Shown: in pieces, positions 1 to 5,943 of the stretch
Layout: each line of letters opens with the position of its first letter
Numbering within the stretch: position 1 is the stretch's first letter
Origin: Pseudomonadota bacterium
GTDB lineage: Bacteria > Pseudomonadota > Alphaproteobacteria > Acetobacterales > Acetobacteraceae
Direction of reading: 5' to 3'
DNA length: 7,495 nucleotides
NCBI GenBank assembly: GCA_021808205.1
Contig: JAKBCD010000074.1
Location: 1-7,495, forward strand
Program-made: the position numbers and the translations under genes
Notes under the pieces: model-generated
What the model saw: the letters and a program-made list of their open reading frames with translations, nothing else
What the model was told of the DNA's origin: nothing
Database searches by the model: none

Positions 1-477
1 GTGGAATGGATGGTGAAGGGCAAGCCCAGCATGTTGGGCGGCGTTTCCGGCGCTGTGGCGGGCCTTGTCGCCATCACCCCGGCTTGTGGCTTTGTTGGGG
101 TTAGCGGCGCTCTGGTCATCGGCCTGGCGGCTGGCGTGGTCTGTTTCTGGGGCGTTACCGGCTTCAAGGGCATGTTTGGGTATGACGACGCGCTGGACGT
201 TTGGGGCGTGCATGGCCTTGGCGGCATTCTGGGCGCGTTGCTCACCGGTGTGTTTGCGCTGAAGGCTGTGGGCGGGCATTCCGGCCTGATCGAAGGCAAT
301 CCCGGTCAGGTTCTGATCCAGCTCGAAGGCATCGTCGTCACCATCGTGTATGATGCCGTGATCAGCTACATCATTCTGAAGCTGATCGACCTGACCATGG
401 GCCTGCGGGTGGCCAAGGAAGACGAGATCGAGGGGCTGGACATTACCCAGCACGGCGAGGTTGTCTCTCACGGCTAA
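1..477 (+). CDS. amtB: Ammonium transporter Amt/AmtB, C-terminal part (5' end outside window)
   Basis: This is the last 158 codons of an Amt/MEP/Rh-family inner-membrane channel that takes up ammonium. The frame is open at base 1, and the GTG there is read as an internal valine codon, not a start. The fragment matches the family's C-terminal third. It has a GKPSMLGG segment, TPACGFV near residue 27, then DDALDVWGVHGLGG, in which the histidine near residue 71 corresponds to the second pore histidine of E. coli AmtB (the first lies outside the window). About four hydrophobic spans are visible, roughly residues 10-28, 32-53, 66-86 and 105-127. The cytoplasmic tail (GLRVAKEDEIEGLDITQHGE) is the conserved region that in this family contacts a PII protein such as GlnK, so regulation by nitrogen status is likely by family knowledge. 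No glnK is in view; it would lie upstream if present. The gene ends at TAA and a terminator follows about 23 bases later. Confidence 0.95.
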   Translation: MEWMVKGKPSMLGGVSGAVAGLVAITPACGFVGVSGALVIGLAAGVVCFWGVTGFKGMFGYDDALDVWGVHGLGGILGALLTGVFALKAVGGHSGLIEGNPGQVLIQLEGIVVTIVYDAVISYIILKLIDLTMGLRVAKEDEIEGLDITQHGEVVSHG

Positions 478-500
478 GCTGATCCTGTAGGATCGATCCG

Positions 501-532
501 AACCCTCCTGGTGCAAATCGGGAGGGTTTTTT
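501..532 (+). terminator. Intrinsic terminator of the ammonium transporter gene
   Basis: A perfect 8-bp stem (AACCCTCC at 501-508 with GGAGGGTT at 521-528) encloses a 12-base loop. It runs into six T residues at 527-532. It lies 24 bases after the amt stop codon and points in the same direction, so it should end that transcript. Confidence 0.9.
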
Positions 533-591
533 ATCGAGAGCCATAAGCCATAAATGTAACACCCCGTCGCATCATGTGCGGGGATATCTCT

Positions 592-677
592 CGTCATGAG
601 GGCGCAGCGAAGCGATCCACCTCCAGGATGGTCGCGCAAGCTGGATTGCCGCGAAGCTGCGCGGCTCGCCATCACGG
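592..677. repeat. Imperfect palindromic intergenic repeat (REP/MITE-like hairpin)
   Basis: The left arm (592-619, beginning CGTCATGAGG and ending AGCGATCCA) is nearly the reverse complement of the right arm (642-677, beginning TGGATTGCCGCG and ending CGCCATCACGG). The two arms share the ATCCA/TGGAT inner end, a GCGCAG/CTGCGC block and the GTCATG/CATCAC outer end, with small gaps, around a spacer of about 22 bases. The layout resembles the widespread bacterial palindromic repeat whose arms read like CGTCATTGCGAG...CAATCCA and its complement. Whether other copies exist in this genome cannot be seen from one window. It lies between the amt terminator and the globin gene and holds no convincing coding sequence. 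Confidence 0.6.
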
Positions 678-708
678 ATTTGACACCCAGAGCGCCAAAC
701 AACCCCAA

Positions 709-714
709 AGGAGG
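709..714 (+). promoter_or_regulatory. Strong Shine-Dalgarno ahead of the 11-codon frame
   Basis: AGGAGG at 709-714 sits 7 bases before the ATG at 722. It is the best ribosome-binding site in the window. It serves the small frame at 722-757 rather than either candidate start of the globin, which lie 39 and 105 bases downstream of it. Confidence 0.7.
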
Positions 715-721
715 CGAGCAG

Positions 722-757
722 ATGGGTTCTTTTTGTTGCCCGAGCGCCCCGCCATGA
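722..757 (+). CDS. Possible 11-residue leader peptide MGSFCCPSAPP
   Basis: A tiny open frame follows the ideal Shine-Dalgarno at 709-714 and encodes MGSFCCPSAPP. It contains two adjacent cysteine codons (734-739) and ends in Pro-Pro followed by TGA. The TGA at 755-757 overlaps an ATG at 754 in the globin frame (ATGA), the usual geometry for translational coupling. Pro-Pro before a stop is a known slow-termination context, and tandem codons for one amino acid are typical of attenuation leader peptides; both are general knowledge, not proof here. I recognise no family. The main alternative is that this is the true 5' end of the globin gene broken by a one-base change, since the frames differ by one base and a five-T run lies at 730-734. 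The other alternative is chance. Translation seems plausible from the ribosome-binding site alone. Confidence 0.4.
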   Translation: MGSFCCPSAPP

Positions 758-1230
758 GCTGGATCAAGGGAATCTTTGATTTTTTTTGCTCTGAGCGTTT
801 GACGTTGGACGAGCGGGACATGAGCGACGGCACAACCAAAGAATCGATAAGCGATTACCAGCTGGTAGGCGGGGCAGAGGGCGTGCGCGCCCTTGTTGAG
901 CGCTTTTACCAGATTATGGATGAAACCCCGGCTTATCGGGCGTTGCGAGAGATGCACGCGGCCGATCTTGACGCCGCCTGCGAAGACCTTATCGGGTTTC
1001 TTGGCGTCTGGCTGGGCGGTCCGCGGGTCTGGCTGGAACGGCGCGGCGGCTTCTGCCTGATGTCTCGCCATTCCAGCATGGGTATTGGCGCAAACACCGC
1101 GGGGCAATGGCTTGCCGCCATGCGCGAGGCGCTGGACGGAACGATCCAGGACCAGCCGTTGCGGGAGAAAATGCTGCAGGTTTTCACGCGCCTGACCGAG
1201 GCGATGGCCCGCAGCGGCGGTGCAGCGTAA
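754..1230 (+). CDS. Group II truncated hemoglobin (YjbI/TrHbO-like)
   Basis: This is a small heme protein of the 2/2 globin fold. Group II members bind O2 or NO and are linked to oxygen or nitrosative chemistry; the exact role here is unknown. Visible family features, numbered from the ATG at 754, are YQLVGG near 34-39, FY at 51-52 (Tyr of helix B), WLGGP in the middle, SRH with His106 as the expected proximal heme ligand, and QWLAAM with Trp119 (the group II helix-G Trp). The start is uncertain. ATG 754 gives 158 residues and overlaps the stop of the 11-codon frame, but has no Shine-Dalgarno of its own and adds an unusual N-terminus (MSWIKGIFDFFCSERL). ATG 820 gives 136 residues, closer to the usual family length, also with only a weak ribosome-binding site. 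The frame stays open upstream to 574, but that part overlaps the palindromic repeat and looks non-coding. No partner gene is adjacent. Confidence 0.85.
   Translation: MSWIKGIFDFFCSERLTLDERDMSDGTTKESISDYQLVGGAEGVRALVERFYQIMDETPAYRALREMHAADLDAACEDLIGFLGVWLGGPRVWLERRGGFCLMSRHSSMGIGANTAGQWLAAMREALDGTIQDQPLREKMLQVFTRLTEAMARSGGAA
763..787 (+). terminator. Terminator-like hairpin plus T-run just after the small leader frame
   Basis: A 7-bp stem (ATCAAGG at 763-769 with CTTTGAT at 774-780, one G-T wobble) closes a four-base GAAT loop. T residues follow at once through 787, giving eight in a row from 780. The shape is that of an intrinsic terminator, but the stem is AT-rich and weak. It begins 6 bases after the stop of the 11-codon frame and ends 33 bases before the ATG at 820. 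It could therefore act as an attenuator, or simply be coding sequence (Asp-Phe-Phe-Cys) if translation starts at 754. Confidence 0.35.
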
Positions 1231-1276
1231 CATTGGCGCAATCCTGCCCCTTACGCCGCTGGGTTGATGGCAATCA

Positions 1277-1313
1277 CGTGTAGTATTATGCACGCGCCGA
1301 TAACCAAGCGTGC
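1277..1313. other. Two mutually exclusive hairpins between globin and tkt
   Basis: CGTGTA (1277-1282) can pair with TGCACG (1289-1294), with one T-G wobble. Alternatively GCACGC (1290-1295) pairs perfectly with GCGTGC (1308-1313) across a 12-base loop. The two share bases 1290-1294 and cannot form together. No T-run follows, so neither is a convincing terminator. They lie 46-83 bases after the globin stop and may belong to the globin 3' end or to the tkt leader. Confidence 0.3.
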
Positions 1314-1383
1314 GATCATTCTCCAGGCTTAACCCGGATTGTGGATCGCCCGCTCAACCTGTTGGGAGGGGGCACGGTTCAGG

Positions 1384-1401
1384 CTCAGCCGGTTGGCTGA
1401 G
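1384..1401 (+). promoter_or_regulatory. Hairpin in the tkt 5' leader
   Basis: A perfect 7-bp stem, CTCAGCC at 1384-1390 with GGCTGAG at 1395-1401, has a GGTT loop. It lies 39 bases before the transketolase start and 24 bases before its Shine-Dalgarno. There is no T-run, so it is not an intrinsic terminator. It could affect mRNA stability or translation, but nothing in the sequence shows which. I could not identify a convincing promoter in 1231-1440. Confidence 0.35.
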
Positions 1402-1440
1402 GCGGGATTGAATGGTGTCCGCTTTGAGGATCGGCAAAAT

Positions 1441-3477
1441 ATGGCGAGCATTGCGGATAATTCGGGCAACGAGGCGGCGCTGAGGCGCCAGGCGGCATTG
1501 CTGGCGCAGGCGCCGGACGAAGACCGGAAGATGGCCCATGCAATCAGGGCGCTGGCCATCGATGCCGTGGAGGCAGCCAAATCCGGCCATCCCGGCATGC
1601 CGATGGGCATGGCCGACGCCGCCACGGTGCTCTACCGCAAGTTCCTGAAATTCGACGCCGCCGCGCCGGATTGGGCGGACCGCGACCGCTTCGTGCTCTC
1701 CGCCGGCCATGGCTCCATGTTGCTTTACGCGCTGCTGCACCTTACCGGCCATGAGGGCATGGGCATCGAACAGCTCAAAACCTTCCGCCAGTTGCACTCA
1801 CCCGCCGCCGGGCACCCGGAATATCATGAGCATCCCGGTATAGAGATGACCACGGGGCCGTTGGGGCAGGGGTTCGCCACCGCTGTCGGCATGGCGCTGG
1901 CGGAGCGGATGTTGGCCGCGAAATTCGGCAAATCGCTTGTGGATCATCGCACCTGGGTCATCGCTGGGGATGGCTGCCTGATGGAAGGTGTGTCCCACGA
2001 GGCCGCATCCCTGGCGGGGCATCTGAAGCTCAACAAACTTACCGTGCTTTGGGACGATAATTCCATCTCCATCGACGGCAGTACGTCCATGTCCACTTCT
2101 GAGGACACGCTGAAGCGCTTCAGCGCTTATGGCTGGGCGACAAGGCGGATCGACGGGCATGATTTCGAACAGCTCGCCGCCGCCCTGGCCTTCGCCCAGA
2201 AATCCGCCAAACCCACCATCATCGCTTGTAAAACGATCATCGGGCTGGGTGCCCCCACCAAGGCGGGCACGGCCGGGGTACATGGTTCCGCCCTGGGTGG
2301 AGCCGAGGCGGAGGGAGCCAAAAAGGCGCTGGGCTGGAACCATTTGCCCTTCGTGGTGCCGGAAGAGATTTATGTCCTGTGGCGCGAAGCCGGCGCACGC
2401 GGCGGTACCGCAAGGCGGGCCTGGCTGAAGCGCTTGGCCAAGCACCCTATGCGCGCGGAATTCGAGCGCGTGATGCAGGGCAAGCTGCCTGAGGGCTGGG
2501 CCGAGGCGATGAGCGCCTACAAGGCCAGCCTGGCTGAAGCCAAGCCCAAACTTGCCACCCGCCAAGCCAGCCAGAAGGCGCTGGAGGTGCTGGTGCAGGC
2601 GGTGCCGGAGCTTGTTGGTGGCTCGGCGGACCTCACCGGCTCCAATCTCACCCTCATCAAGGGTATGGGAGATGTAACGCCCGGCAATTATGCAGGGCGT
2701 TACATCTATTACGGCATCCGCGAATTCGGCATGGCGGCGGCAATGAACGGCATCGCCCTACATGGCGGGCTGGTCCCGTATGGCGGCACGTTCTTCGCGT
2801 TCACCGATTATATGCGCCCGGCCATCCGGCTGGCGGCGCTGATGGGCACCCGCGCCATCCATGTGCTCACCCATGACTCCATAGGCCTGGGCGAGGATGG
2901 CCCGACGCATCAGCCGATCGAACATCTGGCTTCCTTGCGCGCCATGCCGAATGTGCTGGTGCTGCGTCCGGCGGATGCGATTGAAACCGCCGAGGCTTGG
3001 GAAATTGCGATCAAGAACACCAAGGGGCCGAGCTTGCTGGTGCTCTCCCGCCAAGCCGTGCCGGCTTTGCGGGCTGCTGCCAACGGCAACAAGACCGCCC
3101 TTGGCGCCTATGTGCTGGCCGAGGCCAATGGCCCGCGCGCGGCCACCATCATCGCCACCGGCACCGAGGTGGCGCTGGCCATGGCGGCGAAGAAGGCGCT
3201 GGCCGAACAGGGTGTTGAAGTGGCGGTGGTTTCCGCCCCCTGCTTCGAGCTGTTCGCCCAGCAAAGCCTTGAATACCGAAGGGAGGTCTTGGGTACGGCG
3301 CCGCGCATCGGCGTCGAAGCCGCTTGCGGTTTTGGCTGGGAGCGCTGGCTGGGGCCGGATGGAATTTTCATCGGCATGAAGGGCTTCGGCGCTAGCGCCC
3401 CGGCCGAAATCCTGTACGAGCATTTTGGCATCACGCAAGCGGCGATCATGGCCGCAGTCAAGAAGGAAGGAAACTGA
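1441..3477 (+). CDS. tkt: Transketolase
   Basis: This thiamine-diphosphate enzyme moves two-carbon ketol units between sugar phosphates in the cytosol. It links glycolysis with the pentose phosphate pathway, and with the Calvin cycle if that is present. The protein is 678 residues, against about 663 for E. coli TktA, with all domains present. The N-terminal PP domain has SGHPGMPMG (48-56), GHGSM, GDGCLMEG (176-183) and the metal-binding DDN at 205-207. The Pyr domain has YGIREFG with catalytic Glu428, then HDSIGLGEDGPTHQP from His478. A C-terminal transketolase domain follows. ATG 1441 is chosen because GAGGA at 1426-1430 lies 10 bases upstream. It leaves a roughly 25-residue tail ahead of the point where the E. 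coli enzyme begins. A TTG at 1339 extends the frame but adds residues unlike the family, and ATG 1531 would be shorter. It is the first gene of the tkt-gap-pgk operon, with the gap ATG 2 bases after its stop. Confidence 0.97.
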   Translation: MASIADNSGNEAALRRQAALLAQAPDEDRKMAHAIRALAIDAVEAAKSGHPGMPMGMADAATVLYRKFLKFDAAAPDWADRDRFVLSAGHGSMLLYALLHLTGHEGMGIEQLKTFRQLHSPAAGHPEYHEHPGIEMTTGPLGQGFATAVGMALAERMLAAKFGKSLVDHRTWVIAGDGCLMEGVSHEAASLAGHLKLNKLTVLWDDNSISIDGSTSMSTSEDTLKRFSAYGWATRRIDGHDFEQLAAALAFAQKSAKPTIIACKTIIGLGAPTKAGTAGVHGSALGGAEAEGAKKALGWNHLPFVVPEEIYVLWREAGARGGTARRAWLKRLAKHPMRAEFERVMQGKLPEGWAEAMSAYKASLAEAKPKLATRQASQKALEVLVQAVPELVGGSADLTGSNLTLIKGMGDVTPGNYAGRYIYYGIREFGMAAAMNGIALHGGLVPYGGTFFAFTDYMRPAIRLAALMGTRAIHVLTHDSIGLGEDGPTHQPIEHLASLRAMPNVLVLRPADAIETAEAWEIAIKNTKGPSLLVLSRQAVPALRAAANGNKTALGAYVLAEANGPRAATIIATGTEVALAMAAKKALAEQGVEVAVVSAPCFELFAQQSLEYRREVLGTAPRIGVEAACGFGWERWLGPDGIFIGMKGFGASAPAEILYEHFGITQAAIMAAVKKEGN

Positions 3478-3479
3478 AT

Positions 3480-4493
3480 ATGGCTGTGAAAATCGCGATT
3501 AACGGCTTTGGCCGTATTGGCCGCCTGGTTCTGCGTGCGCTGATCGAAAGCGGGCGTACCGATGTGTTGCCGGTGCTAATCAACGATCTTGGTTCGGTTG
3601 AGGATAACGCGCATTTGCTCCGGTACGATTCCGTGCATGGCCGCTTCCCCGGCACCGTTGCGGTTGCAGGCGATAGCCTGGTTATCGCCTGTGGTGGCCG
3701 CATTTACCCGCCGATCAAAGTGGTGGCCGAGCGCGATCCGGCCAAGCTGCCGCTGGCCGGTGTCGACGTGGCGATGGAATGCACCGGCCTGTTCACCAAG
3801 CGTGAAACCGCCGCCGCCCTGCTTACCGCCGGGGCGCGCAAGGTGGTTGTTTCCGCGCCGGCCGATGGCGTGGACGCCACCATTGTTTATGGCGTCAACC
3901 ACAAAACGCTGACCAAGGAGATGGAGGTGATCTCGAACGCCTCCTGCACCACCAATTGCCTGGTGCCCATGGCGCAAGTGCTGCACGAGACCTTTGGAAT
4001 TGAGCGCGGCTACATGGTGACCATCCATTCCTATACTGGCGACCAGAAGACCGTAGATACGCTGCACAAGGACCGCCACCGTGCCCGCGCCGCCGCCCTC
4101 TCGATGATCCCGACCAGTACAGGGGCGGCCAAGGCGGTCGGCCTGGTGTTGCCGGAGCTGGCGGGCAAGCTGGATGGTACCTCCATCCGCGTGCCGACGC
4201 CGGATGTATCGCTCGTCTCCTTCGACGTGGTGTTGAACAAGCAGGCAACCAAAGAGGAGGTGAACGCCGCCATGAAGGCTGCGTCTGAGGGCAGGTTGAA
4301 GGGCGTACTGGATTATTCCACCGAGGCTCTGGTGAGCACCGATTTCATCCATCAGCCGGCCTCTTGCACCTTTGATGCGCCGCAGACCGCGGTGGTGGAT
4401 AAAGCCCTGGTGCGGGTGATGGGCTGGTACGACAATGAATGGGGCTTCTCCAACCGGATGTCTGATACCGCTGCCTATTTTGGTGCGCTATGA
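3480..4493 (+). CDS. gap: Glyceraldehyde-3-phosphate dehydrogenase, type I
   Basis: This cytosolic enzyme oxidises glyceraldehyde 3-phosphate with phosphate to 1,3-bisphosphoglycerate, reversibly, in glycolysis and gluconeogenesis. The 337 residues are the full usual length. The NAD(P)-binding NGFGRIGR is at residues 8-15. The catalytic motif SNASCTTNC contains Cys156, and the partner His183 stands in [18 protein letters not shown] and [11 protein letters not shown] are the typical later motifs. In the cofactor region the protein has INDLGS and, further on, DTLHKD. The first keeps the Asp associated with NAD use, while the second lacks the Leu-Pro pair of classical NAD enzymes. Similar residues are usual in alphaproteobacterial homologues, so cofactor choice is left open. 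A good Shine-Dalgarno, AAGGAAGG (3463-3470), lies inside the end of tkt. The stop codon overlaps the pgk start by 4 bases. Confidence 0.98.
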   Translation: MAVKIAINGFGRIGRLVLRALIESGRTDVLPVLINDLGSVEDNAHLLRYDSVHGRFPGTVAVAGDSLVIACGGRIYPPIKVVAERDPAKLPLAGVDVAMECTGLFTKRETAAALLTAGARKVVVSAPADGVDATIVYGVNHKTLTKEMEVISNASCTTNCLVPMAQVLHETFGIERGYMVTIHSYTGDQKTVDTLHKDRHRARAAALSMIPTSTGAAKAVGLVLPELAGKLDGTSIRVPTPDVSLVSFDVVLNKQATKEEVNAAMKAASEGRLKGVLDYSTEALVSTDFIHQPASCTFDAPQTAVVDKALVRVMGWYDNEWGFSNRMSDTAAYFGAL

Positions 4494-5695
4494 GCAGGAC
4501 ACTTGATGATGTGAATGTTGCGGGGCAGCGCGTGCTGCTCCGTGCCGATCTGAATGTTCCGGTGAGGGACGGCAAGGTAACAGACACGACCCGGCTTGAG
4601 CGCCTGCTGCCGACCATCAAGGAGCTGGCCGACAAGGGTGCCAAGGTGATCGTGCTCAGCCATTTCGACCGGCCGCAAGGCCAGGTGGTGCCGCAGATGT
4701 CGCTGAAGCCGATTGCGGACTCGCTGGGGCGGATTCTGGGCAGGCCCGTGGCCTTCGCGGCGGATTGCATCGGGCCGGAGGCGGAAAACGCCGTCGCCAG
4801 CCTGAATAATGGCGATGTGCTGGTGCTGGAAAATACCCGGTTCCACGAAGGCGAGGAGGCCAACGACCCGGCCTTCGCCGCCGCTTTGGCGAAGCTGGGC
4901 GATATCTACGTGAACGACGCGTTTTCCGCCGCACACCGCGCCCATGCCTCCACCGAGGGTGTGGCCAGGCATATGCCCTCCTTCGCGGGGCGGCTGATGC
5001 AGGCGGAGCTGCACGCGTTGGAAGCCGCTTTGGGTAACCCGCAGCGCCCGGTTGCCGCGATTGTCGCGGGCTCGAAGGTTTCCACCAAGCTGGACCTTTT
5101 GAACAATCTTGTCACCAAGGTGGATATTCTGGTGATCGGCGGTGCGATGGCCAACACCTTCCTGGCGGCGCAGGGCCATAATGTCGGCAAGTCCCTGCAG
5201 GAGAAGGATTTGCACGGCACCGCGCTGGAGATTCTGAAAACCGCCGCCGCCAAGGGCTGCGAGATATTGCTGCCGCTGGATGTGGTGGTGGCCGATAAGT
5301 TCGAGGCCAATGCGCCAACCCAGGTGGTGAAGGTCGACGCGATCCCCGCCGGTACCATGGCACTGGATGTCGGCCCGGCGACGGTGGATGCGTTCATCCA
5401 TCGCCTGCCGGAGATCAAGACGATCATCTGGAACGGCCCGCTCGGCGCCTTCGAGACCAAGCCCTTCGATGCCTCCACCAACACCCTGGCCAACGCGATT
5501 GCCGAGGCGACGAAGGCGGGCAAGGTGATCTCGGTGGGTGGCGGTGGCGACACCGTCTCGGCCTTGAAGCTGGCCGGGGTGCAACATGAACTTACGTATC
5601 TTTCCTCCGCCGGCGGAGCCTTTCTGGAATGGATGGAGGGCAAGATTTTGCCGGGTGTGGAGGCGCTGAGCAAAGGTTTGTCTAACCTCGGCTGA
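4490..5695 (+). CDS. pgk: Phosphoglycerate kinase
   Basis: This enzyme transfers phosphate between 1,3-bisphosphoglycerate and ADP, the step following GAPDH. The monomeric protein of 401 residues has the usual length. Family motifs are present in order: RADLNVP (18-24), substrate-site Arg35, LSHFDRP (56-62), the [10 protein letters not shown] segment, AGSKVSTKL with Lys196, GPLGAFE (316-322), and the nucleotide-binding GGGGDT (350-355). It ends with [14 protein letters not shown]. The FDRP form, where many bacteria have LGRP, and GPLGAFE instead of GPMGVFE fit the alphaproteobacterial style. The ATG at 4490 overlaps the gap stop (ATGA) and has only a weak ribosome-binding site, so translation probably depends on ribosomes finishing gap. 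It is the last gene of the operon. Fructose-bisphosphate aldolase, often next in related genomes, is not here. Confidence 0.98.
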   Translation: MSRTLDDVNVAGQRVLLRADLNVPVRDGKVTDTTRLERLLPTIKELADKGAKVIVLSHFDRPQGQVVPQMSLKPIADSLGRILGRPVAFAADCIGPEAENAVASLNNGDVLVLENTRFHEGEEANDPAFAAALAKLGDIYVNDAFSAAHRAHASTEGVARHMPSFAGRLMQAELHALEAALGNPQRPVAAIVAGSKVSTKLDLLNNLVTKVDILVIGGAMANTFLAAQGHNVGKSLQEKDLHGTALEILKTAAAKGCEILLPLDVVVADKFEANAPTQVVKVDAIPAGTMALDVGPATVDAFIHRLPEIKTIIWNGPLGAFETKPFDASTNTLANAIAEATKAGKVISVGGGGDTVSALKLAGVQHELTYLSSAGGAFLEWMEGKILPGVEALSKGLSNLG

Positions 5696-5719
5696 GCTGC
5701 GATAACATAAAGCTAAAGC

Positions 5720-5750
5720 TGCCGCTTCCCTGCGGGGAGGTGGCATTTTT
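5720..5750 (+). terminator. Intrinsic terminator of the tkt-gap-pgk operon
   Basis: The stem pairs 5720-5730 with 5735-5745 (11 bp including two G-T wobbles) around a four-base TGCG loop. Five T residues follow at 5746-5750. It lies 24 bases after the pgk stop. This is a strong, correctly placed terminator, which supports pgk as the end of the transcription unit. Confidence 0.9.
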
Positions 5751-5858
5751 ATGTTTCCGGCAGGCTTTGGCGTTTGCGCATAGATGCCAAGCGCGCCGCG
5801 CGGATGGACAGGAGGGGGGCTGCCGCGTAGGCGCATAAGAGGCCTTTTAGAGTGCGAT

Positions 5859-5896
5859 CGCTTCAGATTGAACCGCTAATGGTTTGGCCTGAAGCG
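5859..5896. repeat. Palindromic intergenic element
   Basis: Perfect 8-base arms CGCTTCAG (5859-5866) and CTGAAGCG (5889-5896) enclose a second short pair, AACC (5871-5874) with GGTT (5881-5884), around a GCTAAT loop. The mismatched ATTG and TGGC between them form an internal bulge. There is no T-run, so it is not a terminator. It resembles the short palindromic repeats scattered between genes in alphaproteobacteria, though copy number cannot be seen here. It starts 85 bases before the DMT transporter gene and could also be an operator. The rest of 5751-5943 shows nothing else I can support, and no clear promoter. Confidence 0.55.
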
Positions 5897-5943
5897 TTAC
5901 TCGCCCTCCATCCCCGGTTAATTCCGTATTTTCAGCGGCGTGC

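Noticed and set aside
680..685. TTGACA as a -35 box for the globin
   Set aside because: No -10-like hexamer lies 16-18 bases downstream (the bases there are CCCCAA), and a start there would fall on the Shine-Dalgarno.
574..753. Extension of the globin frame upstream to 574 (about 60 extra residues)
   Set aside because: It runs through the palindromic repeat, has no ribosome-binding site at 574, and gives residues unlike any globin N-terminus. High GC keeps such frames open by chance.
763..780. FNR-type site from ATCAA and TTGAT half-sites
   Set aside because: The halves are in inverted order and 8 bases apart, whereas the FNR consensus is TTGAT-N4-ATCAA.
1..1230. Functional nitrogen or nitrosative-stress operon of amt with the globin
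   Set aside because: A strong terminator and a repeat-containing intergenic region separate the genes, so neighbourhood alone is not evidence of a link.
1264..1289. Promoter for tkt from TTGATG and TATTAT
   Set aside because: The spacing is 14 bases, too short for a sigma-70-type promoter, and no better pair was found.
1339..1440. Transketolase start at TTG 1339
   Set aside because: The added residues do not resemble the family, no Shine-Dalgarno precedes it, and ATG 1441 has GAGGA at suitable spacing.
1798..2565. Antisense open frame of about 255 codons inside tkt
   Set aside because: It is a shadow of the real transketolase frame, with no recognisable motif.
4475..5836. Long open frame antisense to pgk (about 450 codons, minus strand)
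   Set aside because: It mirrors pgk codon use in GC-rich DNA. Its composition is rich in His, Gln, Arg and Gly with no recognisable domain, and the plus strand clearly encodes pgk.
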